DNA from: Stichopus chloronotus
Lineage: Eukaryota > Echinodermata > Holothuroidea > Aspidochirotida > Stichopodidae
DNA: 64,000 nucleotides
Reading direction: 5' to 3'
Assembly (NCBI GenBank): GCA_021234535.1
Contig: CM037833.1
Span: 18,420,433 to 18,484,432 of the forward strand
Numbering within the stretch: the stretch's first letter is position 1; each line of letters opens with the position of its first letter. Made by a program: the position numbers and the translations under genes. Of the stretch, positions 36,986-48,761 are shown piece by piece. Below the pieces are notes generated by a model. It was not told the DNA's origin. It ran no database searches and saw only the letters and a program-made list of their open reading frames with translations.

Positions 36986-39520
36986 CATGAAAATAAATCA
37001 CAGGCAAGCTAATAGTCACTTTACTCCTTGTGAGAGCCAAACGCATATAACACTTTTCCTCAGATCTGTGAGAAGTTTAACTGAGAAAAATCTAGGTGGT
37101 GGAAAAGTGAAACTTCCCATTTGATAAAAGTTTAAAAGTTCAAAGTAATAAAACCTCCATGTATCTACAGTACTGTAGTATATCAGTCTAACTATGAGGT
37201 TCTTCAGTTCAAAAAATTCCCTGGTTCAAGACGTTACTGAGTATTCACTATAGCTTAAAGCATCATATTGTGTATAACATGTACATGAAGGTAAAGGAAG
37301 AAAAGACTGTAAAAGAATGGCCACAGTTTGGTGCTTTTTGCAACAATAACAATGTTAAACATTCAGTCACAGGGACCGACAAAATACTGAACATGTTTAC
37401 ATCATTCTGAGAGATGTTGTTTTGATAAAGATCAGGAAAATATTGTGACTATACGTCATCGAAAGGGTACATCAGAAACATATCCAGAAGATATAATATT
37501 AAAAATTATGTTGAGTAATAAAAATGCTAAAACCTATCTCTATAACATTCTAACAAGTGTTATTTTGGTATCAGGAAATCAAAATTGTTCCACAGTTTTA
37601 TTGAAACATAAATCATGCAGACAAATAGATAGACTAGGTAGAATGTGTTAAAAAATTCCCATAAAAACGAATAGTACATGCTTGTCAAAAAAAAAAAGGT
37701 CTTATAAAAATGTTATTTTGATATCAGGAAGTAGTGCAAGTGTTCTTGGTCTAATGCTACTAACATTACAAGACACACATTGGGCAGAATGGTCTCAGAA
37801 CATCATATGAAAAACATTTCAACAAAATAAAGTATTGAGTTACAATTAAGGGAGGTAAACATTCTAATGAGTTAATGTCTTGCAAAATGTTTATTTAAAA
37901 AAAAACCCAAAAAGTCAAAGGATGTTGTGATTCTTTACCAATATTCATGAAGAAAAACGAATTACCAACATAACAACTTTGAATTTCAATCACCTTACCC
38001 CCCCCCCATCCTTCAGATACATTGTCCACAAGTTTTCAAACTATGATTTCTATTGGTCTCTTCTGACCTTTGACCATCATAAGTGACAGACATCATCTAG
38101 TCATCAAGAGCTGCCAATGCTAACAGTTTAGAGTTTCAGCACAATTTAGTTGCTGTAGTATTTTCAGTGCAAGATTTTCACATTTTTGTGCCAGAAAAGG
38201 CAAGGATACATTTCATTGTACATATGAAATGTTATTACACAGTACCTTTAAATGGTATTGAAATATCAATATCAGAACAATTATTTTGCACAGAAACATT
38301 CTTCAAAATGTCATAAAATAATCCAAGAACAATATTTTTAATTTTTAATCTCTTCCAAATTTCTTCTTAGAGAGCTTGTATAGATTGACACTTCATACAT
38401 TAACGTCCTCGTTTCTATGAATGATGCGGTATATGACGGTGCTGTAATGATTCAATGTCGTCAAACAGACTGCTTTGTTATTCTGAGATATAAGAGTCGT
38501 TGCACTATTGCATTTGAAAATATTGAAAGCATTAAAGACTTTTGTACAGCCTGATAAGCCTAAGATGTAAGTTTAGTGAATGCAGTCTCTGCTTTGTGAT
38601 ACACTCTGATACTCCGTATCAGGTTTCTGTCGATAGTCTCAAAAAGTTCATTACTGGAAATGAAAATGCTGATGACTCCTGTGAAGAGGGTAAGCCAAGA
38701 TCAAATGCAAACGGTCATTTCACAAAAATAACAATCTACTTTCCAACATCTACTTTCCGTTCCAGTTCCGCTCCAATTCCTTGATATTTCTCTCAATAAC
38801 ACGGTATTCTGTAGCCCACCAAAGTAGCTGTTCTGTCTCCAACTTCAAGTTTTGATATTGTAGGTTTATATGATTACCTTTACCAAAAGCACTCCTGCAA
38901 CAACAAGTGCAGAACTTGAATATCTGCTAGTCGATGTAGTTCAGGGGTGCAGGATCCGTGCACTTCGTATGACTTTTTTCACTGCCATCCAAATTTGTAG
39001 GAGACAACGATACTATAAATAAGTGACTGACCACTGACCAGCAGTCTAACCTGATGAATATTGCATGTACCAAAAGGAAGATTTGACTGGAAGACATACG
39101 TTGCACTACAAGGGGATTTCTCCGATGTACAGTTGTATCATTTACCTAGGGGAAAGAAGTATCGGACAGTCAACTTTTTTACATGTCAATAAATTGTAAC
39201 AAATGACAGTAATATAGAGTAATGAGAAAGAAACAGAAATAGCAAATTTTATGTAATTTTGCCACTTTTCTACGTTGGAATTAAAATCGAGAGTTTTATT
39301 CTATGGACTGCTTTAATTTGACAACTGTGTCTATGGAAAAACCGCTGGCTAACATAATTGAGTGGAATGTGTGCAGCCGCTTCTGCGGTAATTGTATATG
39401 GTTCATTGTCATCCGTGAAAAGCAAACATACAGAACGTTATCCGTGCACATTAAATATCCACATACGTACAGTATACACTGTGCCCGGTGTTATTAACCC
39501 GCGATTGCCCGTTCAACAGT
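36986..39520. other. intergenic, no gene recognised
   Basis: The only exon-like stretch is about 38624-38688, between CCGTATCAG and GTAAGCC, but it joins to nothing recognisable. A 10-base C run is at 37998-38007. Confidence 0.45.
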
Positions 39521-39523
39521 TTG

Positions 39524-39633
39524 AGCTTGAGCACCCGATCGACATAGAGACTACAGTAGTGACTGTAAAATTGAAACCATTGTACCACACTAAAAACTGG
39601 TGCATGTGGAAATCTCCAAGCATGGATTATTAG
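39524..39633. repeat. outer inverted repeat, left arm
   Basis: About 110 bp, nearly identical in reverse complement to 42238-42349 (for example GGATTATTAG, GACATAGAGACTACAGTA, ACCATTGTACCACACTAAAA). The arms enclose 2.8 kb that includes the foldback element. They are probably ends of an older transposon. Confidence 0.8.
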
Positions 39634-39776
39634 ATGTAGCCTACAGTACTAACTGAAATATTATAAAGCACACGACCGACAATGTGATTGTACAATGTAC
39701 AACCACAGCAGAATATAGAAATTCTGACGGCTCTTGATCTGGCCGGCTAGCTAGCTGCCCAAGACAAGCCTGGGGC

Positions 39777-41112
39777 TATGGGCGGCCATCAGGGCAAAAA
39801 AGACAAAAATGCGAAAAGGTAAAAACAAACCTCAAAAGGTTAAAGTAAATGTCAAAAGGTAAAGACAAATCTCAAAAGGAAAAGATAATTGTCCAAAGGA
39901 AAGGACAAATCTCGAGAGAAAAATATAAGTGTTAAAAGAAAAGACAAATCTCAAAAGCAAAAGATAAATGTCAAAAGGAAAAGACAAACGTCAAGAGGAA
40001 AAGATAATTGTCAAAAGAAAAAGACAAAATCTCAAAAGGAAAAGATAGGTGTTAAAAAATAAAGACAAATCTCATAAGGACAAGATAATTGTCCGAAAAA
40101 AAAGACACATCTCAAAAGGAAAAGACAAATGTGAAAAGAAAAAGACAAACCTCAAAAGGTAAAAAACAAACGTCTAAAGGAAAAGAAAAACGTCACAAGG
40201 AAAAGATGAACGTCAAAAAGTAAAGACAAAACCTCAAAAGGTAACTACAGAGGGCTACCTGTCATTCAAGGACATAATGACATCGCGCACCGTACCGCGT
40301 GTGAGCGATGTTGAGTACAGAGCTGGGCTGGAGCTGGAAAGTATAATACACGTTCAATACACGAGCATAGCGCACAGGCCGTTTGATTACCATGTACTGT
40401 ACACACTAATGTACTTTTAGAATTAGACTCCAAAATGGCTGAGTAGCGACAGCCTGACCAAGGCCCTGGGGTCGAGGTAGGCCTAATGCCTGGAGAACAA
40501 GCAGAACATGTACACGATACAGTAATTTCCTACCTGTCTCGCGGACGGAACAAGTGATGACAGCAATACTGCGTTACCGAGACCAACTATCTGAACATGA
40601 TTTTCAGGAAATATATTCCGAGGAGTATCGACTAGATCGTCTTTGAGGAGATGCGTTAGATTACCAACATCCCCGATGGGGTGATAGACCTTTTACTTGA
40701 AGCTAGCCGGAGGTTGTCTCGTTTTGTAATGAAGTGACACAATTAAATGACCAAGCGCCATCATCAGGGTACCAAATTGTCATTGGTGAATTCAGAGCCG
40801 TAGACCTCTATCTACGGCTATTCCATAGATAGAAACGCTATATATAGTACCTTTCCGACTTAGTAGTAGTACGCCCTCTGCTATCCTTTTGGCTTTGTGT
40901 TGTCTTTACCTTATGACGTTTGCCCTTTTCTTTTGACGTTTATCTTTTCCTTTTGAGGTTTGTCTTTTCCTTTTGACAATTATCTTTCCCTTTTGAGGTT
41001 TATCTTTTTCTTTTGACAATTATCTTTACCTTTTCGCACAGATATCTTTACCTTTGGCGGTTTGTCTTTACCTTTCGCATTGTTGTCTTTTTTGCCCTGA
41101 TGGCCGCCCATA
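39777..41112. mobile_element. foldback-type DNA transposon, 1.34 kb
   Basis: Both ends read TATGGGCGGCCATCAGGGC when taken inward. Each arm continues into tandem units of about 20 bp of the type CAAAAGGAAAAGACAAATCT: roughly 23 units on the left (to about 40250) and about 10, reverse-complemented, on the right (from about 40880). Inner edges also pair (CAGAGGGC). Long terminal inverted repeats built from short tandem units are the hallmark of foldback elements. TGGGGC flanks both sides (39771-39776 and 41113-41118) as a target duplication. The 0.6-kb centre has no transposase-sized frame, so the copy is non-autonomous. Confidence 0.88.
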
Positions 41113-42237
41113 TGGGGCTGCTATAGCTTAGCCCTGCAAGCTGGCGCGCTGGGCGGCAATAACGTCACAGAATGCTGAAACCCAGTCCGTTCTGCGTGAG
41201 GTTTGAATGGCATTTAGACGTCAAAAATGACCAAAATAACTGGACCATTATGCATTCGTCGGGGTATTCAGTGCGTCATCGCTTCATCTATGGAGCCTAG
41301 TCAACAAATTTTGTCAAGCTGCATCTTTGGTCTTATGGGGTGCACAAGGTTTGGCAGTGCCGAAAGCTTGACTCATGGCGCATGCAAGTGTACAGTCTAG
41401 CCTGCTATGATAGGATAACATGCAGACCAGCAAACAAACTGGTTCGCCGTCAAGTTACTCACCTTAACTCGCTTAACTTGTAAAGGAAATTTTCCACACG
41501 GGACTTCGTAACACTATAAATACTACACGTATAGGCCAATCTAGTCAACATGGAGTTACCTAGGCTAGAGCCTACAGGCTAGACTAGAGGCAGTAAGCTA
41601 AGTTAGGCTAGCGTACACTACAGTAGGATTACCAGTAGGATTACCTCTAGGAAGCCGGGTAGGCCTCGCCAGACGGCCAGAGGAGCATTACGCTCCTCTA
41701 GCCTAGTACTAGTGACTGCTACTACGACTACTACTAGTAGTAGTACTATTGTACCTATACTGTTTACATTGTCAAGTAGCCTGGTAATGGTAACAATATA
41801 ATGTGGGCTATGTGGGTATAGCCTAAGTCTAATTAAAATAAAGCGAGGCTTTAGAAATAGACCAAGCACTACTTCCTGTGTTCTACTTCATGTGTTTAAA
41901 ATTCAATTATAGTCCAATTACCTATCAACTTTAACTTTGAACCTATACAAACCGGCAAGATTTGGGACAAGATCCGAACCTTCTAAAGATTGCTTCTTTT
42001 AATTCATGGAGTACCGACGTTGGCCGAGGCCCGGTGAATGGAATGTTGTCATTGCTGTAGACAGTACAACGTAAACTGGCCTAGCCTATGCCGGTGCGCG
42101 CGCGGCGACAGGCTAGGCGCTATTGTATATACGGTTGGAAGGTAGCTGTACCGTGTCGCTGACGATTTGACCCGGTGCGGCTAGACTGGCAAGCACCTTT
42201 TTCCCAATCGCAGAATGACACAGTACTTACTGTAAAA

Positions 42238-42349
42238 CTAATAATCCATGCTTGGAGATTTCCACATGCACCAGTTTTTAGTGTGGTACAATGGTTTCAA
42301 ATTCACAGTCATTACTGTAGTCTCTATGTCAATCGGGTGGTTTGAGCTT
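42238..42349. repeat. outer inverted repeat, right arm
   Basis: Reverse-complement partner of 39524-39633 with only scattered mismatches, so the pair is much younger than the 54/3434 pair. No clear target duplication was found outside it. Confidence 0.8.
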
Positions 42350-45040
42350 ACACCATGAAACAATCACTTGAACATGGAGATGGGGGCCGGAGGACTGAAA
42401 AAGCAAAGGCGTATACGAGCAGTCCCAATTAATAAAATACAGTAAACATAGAATGAAATGAGACAAAACAACAACATACATCAAACAGGTAACCTAGCTA
42501 GTAAATATGATAATAAAAAAGGTAATATGCAGATTACATGAGGTAGTTATTAAGTATTTTTTTTAATCATGTTCTTAAAAGAGGAACTATTGTTAACATT
42601 TTTACTGTTCTGATGTAAACTACTCCAAAGAGTAACACCACTGTTTGTGAATAGCCGGTGGGATATTGTATTTGATGAAAAATTAATACAGAAGCAATCA
42701 GAAGACCTAGTATGGTATGAATGAAACTCACGATTGTAAGAGAATGAGTGTTGAAATTAGAGGGTAAAAGCCCTTTTATATACTTAAATATAGACTTGGT
42801 ATTAGTAAACGTCAAAAAAGATCAGAATTCTTTGCGTGAAGAAAAAGGGTTTTGAGTGAGAATAGTAATCAGAGTTGGTAATTATTCGAACTGCCTTTTT
42901 CTGAATCAAGTTTAAGCGATTTAAGTAGGATGGATAAGTATTTTCCCAAATAAGATTGCAATATGATAAATGGAGTGGATGAGTGAATCACACAGATGTT
43001 GAATAACGTGAGAAGAAACAAGTAAACTGGCTTTAAATAGGATTCCAATTACTCTAGAAATTTTAGAACAAAGTACATCAATATGATGTTTCCAGGTAAG
43101 GTTTGGATCAATATGAAAGCCCAGAAATTTTACTTTATTAACTAGGACAACTTTAATACTATCAAGAAATATGTCAATATTGCCTATTTGGCCCTGAGGA
43201 GGGTGAAAATGTGGAAATGTTCAGAGACAATTTGCTGATTTTAAACCACGTTCCATGCAAATGAATGTTGTACATGCACTATCTCCCTTGCAGTGTAGAC
43301 TACCTGCTTTAACATTACTTTTAAGTACAGTACACTGCTAAAAATGTAAACTGTAAAATGTAAATTTACAGAAAATAAAGTAAAGAAATACAAAAGGAAT
43401 ACAGAAGTGTTCTGGTAATTAGTTTCCATACAATTTCTGTAATTCTTATTTATTTCTTTGCTTTATTTTCTGTAAATTTAAAAAACATTTTTGAAGTGTA
43501 TTAATGCAGAATCGACAAGGATGATTCACTAAATTGTAGGGGGTTTTTTTGCTTCTTTTTTCCACAATTCAAATCGGAAAATAGGGTCAAATAAGGTTTA
43601 CGCCTAGGTCTACTTGTGTACAATTTCACTCTTAATCTGGAATTTACTACTTCATGTCAAGAAATGAAATGTATGTAACGTACATCTTACCCCATTTTTC
43701 TCAAATGAAATCAAACTAACACAAGGTTACGAGTGTACAGCAGATTAGAATAACGCCTACTGTACCAGTAACACCCTGTTAAGGTTTAGTAAAGAGTGAC
43801 ATGTACATATCCCAATGTTTTCATATTCGATGGTAAGCTTATACTCAGCCTCAGAATTCTCATAGTAATCTTGTCACACACAAATCATGCTACGGTACTG
43901 ACTAAATTTAGAACACAATTAATTTCCCTTCCTGAGTGGGCTAGCATGCATTCCTTAAAAGTCCAAAAAGCATTCTGTAAATGTGTTACAATCCACTGGC
44001 ACTAGCCACTCGAAATGGTCAATCATGGGCATTCAATGTACAGCACTGGGAATATGCACGGGCAATCATTTTCGAAACGGAACTAGTAGGACCCACTGTG
44101 CCCGCACGTAGTCAAGAGATCAGTCAATGTTTTCAGAGGCACACCAAAAAAAAAAAAAATAATAATAATTATAATATGCACTGCAGTTTTCTTAAGCATG
44201 GTAGAACCCGAATTTTAACGTTTTACTATACTGTAAGTTCAGATGGGCAATTGATCCCAGAAGCTTCCGGCCCATAGCTATGCTCTGAGTCTGATTGAGA
44301 ACGCAGATACTGTAGGGCTACCGTATATTCGTAGGCAATTATGGCCAGTGCTGAATCTAGGCTAACTTCATGACAATGTTCTGTATTTACACAATATGTT
44401 GCTTGTTTCTGCCATGGGTTTCTTAGCAAATAATGGCAGTCTGACACATAAATACTAATCCCCACACTTTGCAGAATAACCTCTTCTTCAGGTATCTATG
44501 GACTTCCAAGAGGCCCAAGAGTTCCGAGAGGCCGGATGTGGGTCCACCTCAAATCTGTCCGACAGTCGGTGGACCGCTGGCCTGAGGAAGGGGTATAAGG
44601 GGAGAGGGTGTCCCCCATTTTTTTTTTATTCTAGAAGTATCTACAGGCAAAATGGTACCACTTTTTGGTCAAATTAGTCAACATAATTTCTCTACGTTAC
44701 CACCAAAGCGATTTGCTTTTAGCGGTAATCTTGAGAAATTTTGTTGACTCATTTGCCCCAAAAGTGCTAGCCCATACAGAGCCATGTTGAGGTAGCGAAC
44801 GTTGTACCAAGGTATGCGTTAGTGCACCGCAAACAGTTGACTCTGCTATGAGATTTGGTGATTTCGGAATTACTGTGCTATTTATTTAAGTGGTTCTCTT
44901 TTAACGTCTTTGCCTGCTACGCCCTTTGAAATATGGGGTTTTTTCAAAGGGTGTGGCGGGTCAGCGGGTTTGGGAGATGAAATGAGGGTCAAACCCAGCG
45001 AAATGCCGGTCACTTCGGTGATATACTTTAGAGGATATAT
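42350..45040. other. intergenic, no gene recognised
   Basis: Apart from the MITE at 43333-43498 nothing is callable. The short frames (42567-42815 minus; 43981-44277 plus) have no domain or splice support. Confidence 0.45.
43333..43498. mobile_element. TA-flanked MITE, copy B
   Basis: 166 bp with TA on both sides and CACTGCTAAAAATGT at the left end; the right end in reverse complement is CACTTCAAAAATG. It shares most of its length with copy A at 17192-17354, including ATACAGAAGTGTTCTGGTAA-like sequence. The same family is thus present twice in this window, once in an intron and once between genes. Confidence 0.75.
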
Positions 45041-45102
45041 AGGTACACTGTATAGTATAAAGTATACTGTGTCGTATATAAAAGATACTATACAGTGTAC
45101 CT
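45041..45102. repeat. perfect 17-bp inverted repeat around the FUT promoter
   Basis: AGGTACACTGTATAGTA at 45041-45057 is exactly reverse-complemented at 45086-45102, with a 28-base loop. A third, imperfect copy (AGGTATACTGTATAGTA) follows in direct orientation at about 45113-45129. Confidence 0.9.
45075..45084 (+). promoter_or_regulatory. TATA box of the fucosyltransferase gene
   Basis: TATATAAAAG lies in the loop of the 17-bp hairpin and 178 bp before the proposed ATG, so transcription would begin near 45105-45112. A TTTATACACAG acceptor at 45151-45161 leaves open an upstream untranslated exon instead. Confidence 0.5.
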
Positions 45103-45252
45103 ACATATGTATAGGTATACTGTATAGTATGTAAGTTGACATTTTATCGTTTTATACACAGGTTTCAGCATTTTCAAGAGGAGTGGGAAAATCGGTCTCT
45201 TGGTTCGAGCTCCGAGCAAACAGAAACAAGAAATACGGTAGCCGCTAAAATC

Positions 45253-46539
45253 ATGACGTTAGGTAGTTTAAAATACATATTGAGACGACGACACGTTTTT
45301 TTCTACTTGCTACTCGTCGTTATCGTTTGTGTTGTTGCTTGGCAGTACACTATTGTGGACCATCCGGTAAAGAGGGTCGTCAGAATCGGAGTGAATAGAG
45401 CCCGATACTACGCCAAGATGTCAGCCATACAGTTTCGTGTCAAATCAAAGTACGATTTTGTAGCATTCAAGAAGAAACCAGGCTGGCATTTTGTCGAATT
45501 TCCTTGTTATTACATTTGCAGTCGATTCTCAGCAGACGTCATTGTACGGTTTACCACTCAACCCTCAGAGATAACTGGCGCTGAGGCGGTTCTCTTTACC
45601 ACCGGACCTATGGAACTCGAAGAATGGGAGGCTCTTAGGAGCTATCGTACGCCCGGTCAAATATGGATATTTGCTACCCAGGAGCCCGCTGCTATAATAG
45701 CCGACTTTTTGCCACCAAAAGCCTACAGGTACGACTCCTACAATTGGTCCTTCACTTTCCATTCAACTTCTGACATTAACGGTGCTTATGGCTGGTACAG
45801 TCCATATGACAAGCCGTCTTCATGCACAGGAGAGACCAACTGGTTTAAGAAGAAGCCCAAATTTGCCTCTTGGGTGTCATCTCGGCATTGTGAGGGGTTA
45901 TGCTGGGATAGGACAAAATTCGTGAAAGATCTAGGTGAGTTAGTTCCTGTAGACATGTACGGTACATGTGGAAATCTAACTCTGCGGAGAAATAAACAAA
46001 TCGGTAGATATAAATTGAAGGATTACAAGTTTCACCTTAGTTTAGAAAACAGTTGTTGCAGCGAGTACTTGACGGAGAAGGTTTGGAACGCGTTAGAGCT
46101 CTGGGAGTCCGTTCCGATAGTTCTCGGTGGAACCAAAGAAGAATATCAACAATTAATGCCCCCGAATTCTTTCATTCACGTAGATGATTTTAAATCCATC
46201 GAGGACTTAGCAAAGTATCTTACATCAGTTGGTGGCAATGAAACATTATATAACCGCTACTTTGAATGGAGAAAAATGGGAGCTGTACACCAGCAGTCTT
46301 TCAGCCAAAGGTTTCCAGTTTTTGAAGATGGTGTTTGTAAAGTTGTTGAAAAATTCGAGGAGCTGAAGCGTATTCCGACTCTCAGGTCGTTTGATCCGTA
46401 CGGCCCACTCTGGCTGGGTAGTTGTTACAGGTGTGGGGAAAACGGCTGGATCCAAGACTACAATTTCTGGTATAAATTGAACATGTTTCAAAAACCATGG
46501 GAAGATAACAGGACACTCCATTGGTTGAAGAAAACTTGA
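45253..46539 (+). CDS. alpha-1,3-fucosyltransferase (GT10), single exon
   Basis: 428 residues from the first in-frame ATG. The open frame extends upstream only to a TTG, and an AG acceptor lies at 45160-45161. It has type II Golgi topology: a basic cytosolic start (LRRRH), one membrane helix at about residues 16-31 (FFYLLLVVIVCVVAW), a stem, and a lumenal catalytic domain. Diagnostic GT10 blocks are YNWSFTFHSTSDI near 162-174 and, from about 260, FHLSLENS, YLTEKVWNAL, VPIVLGG, PPNSFIHVDDF. The family transfers fucose from GDP-fucose to N-acetylglucosamine in glycans. N-glycosylation sequons include NWS, NLT, NET and NRT. A C-terminal CYRC pair fits the family's disulfides. The intronless coding region is common for vertebrate FUT genes too. 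An AATAAA lies near 46758. The exact acceptor specificity cannot be read. Confidence 0.92.
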   Translation: MTLGSLKYILRRRHVFFYLLLVVIVCVVAWQYTIVDHPVKRVVRIGVNRARYYAKMSAIQFRVKSKYDFVAFKKKPGWHFVEFPCYYICSRFSADVIVRFTTQPSEITGAEAVLFTTGPMELEEWEALRSYRTPGQIWIFATQEPAAIIADFLPPKAYRYDSYNWSFTFHSTSDINGAYGWYSPYDKPSSCTGETNWFKKKPKFASWVSSRHCEGLCWDRTKFVKDLGELVPVDMYGTCGNLTLRRNKQIGRYKLKDYKFHLSLENSCCSEYLTEKVWNALELWESVPIVLGGTKEEYQQLMPPNSFIHVDDFKSIEDLAKYLTSVGGNETLYNRYFEWRKMGAVHQQSFSQRFPVFEDGVCKVVEKFEELKRIPTLRSFDPYGPLWLGSCYRCGENGWIQDYNFWYKLNMFQKPWEDNRTLHWLKKT

Positions 46540-48394
46540 AAAGCAGTTTAATTCAAAATGAAACATTTCAATGAGGGGAATTTTCATTACGTAATGATAG
46601 AGAGAAAAGGAATGAAAAGACTCACTACAAAAAAAAAAGGCTTGACTTCTGAAAGTTTGAAAGAATAAGAAAATACGGGAATAGTTCTAAAAATATAGTT
46701 CTAGATGATATTTCACACAATACCAATAACAATATGAAAGCCGCAAAACATTACGGAATAAATCTGTGAAACAATTTGGGAGTTTGGCCAATTTCAGAAC
46801 AAAATCACAGGCCAAACATCGGACAGACGATAAACATTTTGGTGTCTTTCTTGAAAATTGTTCGAAAAAATCACACAGGCAACTCATATATTGGTATATT
46901 TAGGTCACATGCGATCCAATTGACAGTAAAGTTGGACTCAACCATGTATGGGCGTGAGGTTCAGGGACTTGCCTGAGGACCACGGTGGGTCACGTGGCAA
47001 ATCTCCGGTGGGGGGGGGGTCCGAGGGACGAAACAAACGGGAGCTCTGAGACCTTAGCATGTTTAGAACTGAAAAAAACAGGGCTGAGAATGTTGCTATC
47101 CTTCCTATTTCAGTTTCTGCAAAAGAAATAAAATATGGTTGTCACGGGACATCCTACCTGTACCAAAAAGAAAACAAAATGGCCTTGTGAGACCGTGAAA
47201 CTCATCGTGAAAATGAAGCCAAACATTAGTTAATGCATACATTTAGGTATAGTATTACCTTACGCTACTGAAATGCTATTGATACGTAGCAAAGTGTCGC
47301 CTGTTCCTTAAAACTTACAGTAATATGTTGTCGTCATCCAACGGGCTTAGTTCACTCATCAGAGGCAACGAACGGAATAATAGGTTGACATTACAACCGT
47401 CGAACCCATCACGTGACCCTTCTTACATGGTTTGCAAATTGTGTGATGAAACTGAAACATCCATGTACCTCTGTATTATTTCATTATCTACTCTGAATCA
47501 TTCCTATAAATACTTGTACTATATTACAACACTTTAAGCTATATCGCTGTGACTTGGTTCATTTTAGCTATTCAAATAATGTTCTCTCTGACATACAATC
47601 ACACTACCAACTCACTTTTAGCAATTTATCAAATCTAGTCACTCAAGTTACTACGTTAAACGATTACTGGTTATAAATATTCATTAATCGAGTTCATATA
47701 ATTAACACGCACAGACTGTTACAGAGTAGCATGTTGCAGTGTTGTCTTCGTCAGCTACCATGTATTAACTGCACACTTTCACTTGGCTTGGTGTTTATAA
47801 ATTTAACGCTACACTCATGTTTCGTTTTCACATATACGACGCAACCGATATTTTGGAGAAGGCTTTGACGGCCTCAACACCCTTTTGGCGAGAACACTTT
47901 CTTTACGATCAATTTGATGTCTATTGAATTGTAATTTTGCTTTCGTTATTCGTTGGCAATGTGTGCTTTCCACGTAGTGCTTTCAGCTTATCATAACAGC
48001 CATACATGTCCGTGCAACTTAGCCGCCTATTATGCATCCCTTATCGGCGTTGTCAACATGTCAGTGAATCAATGCGGGTTTTGTCACAAGCTACTGATTC
48101 AAGTTTTGGAGATGTTATTATCACCAGAAATCTTCATTTCAGCAGTTGATTCAAAGATTATTATTCGATCTGTTACATTCCAACTACAGGAAGGAAATTT
48201 GTAGCTGTATTATTATTTTTACATCTAAATTAAAATTTCGAAAGGTTAACTATATTTTACCTTTAATATTCATATTTCACATCGAGAATCATTCTTGACG
48301 TGTATCCCCACGAACACAGTGGTTAATAGATTGGACACTCCCTGCGTTTTTTTTTTTTTTTAAGTCAGTACATTTTCAAGACAATTTGTAAGAT
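46540..48394. other. FUT 3' UTR and intergenic region
   Basis: AATAAA near 46758 and again near 47127 could end the fucosyltransferase transcript. There is a 10-base G run at 47010-47019. No other gene is recognised. Confidence 0.5.
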
Positions 48395-48761
48395 ATGGCT
48401 AAAATTTGTGGATTGGTATTTCTACCCGTCACGACTATTACCAGTATAGGAGTGAACGTTCTTCTGCTGCTGACAAAGCTTGTAAATTGTACCGATTTGG
48501 AGGTGCACGTGGTATCGCTAAGGGATTCTGTCACTTTGCAATATAAACTTCATGAGACGCCGTCTGATATCTTCTGGACACACGAGGGAAAAATCATTTT
48601 CTACAGAAAGATTCCAGTCAACACTGCCTTGAACGGAACGTTGTCACTCTCAGAAAACCAATCGCTTCACATTGAGTCGGTCAACTTTATTCATCAAGGG
48701 AGATATGCATGCAAGGAAGATGATTCATTTGATCTTTCGAGACATCTTTTGGACATAAAGG
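48395..48761 (+). CDS. Ig receptor, exon 1 (signal peptide and Ig domain)
   Basis: ATG after AAGAT; 122 codons plus one base. Phase 1 at the 3' edge is the standard phase for Ig exons. Without splicing the frame stops after one more codon (GGT TAG), which supports a donor here. Confidence 0.65.

Noticed and set aside
38624..38688. Exon-like VSVDSLKKFITGNENADD segment
   Set aside because: It has sites on both sides but no partner exon or domain; too little to call.
45136..45138. TTG start of the fucosyltransferase frame
   Set aside because: Not an initiation codon in animals, and it lies upstream of a splice acceptor; the ATG at 45253 precedes the basic tail and membrane helix at the right distance.
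45565..46587. Minus-strand frames opposite the fucosyltransferase
   Set aside because: Shadows of the GT10 coding region.
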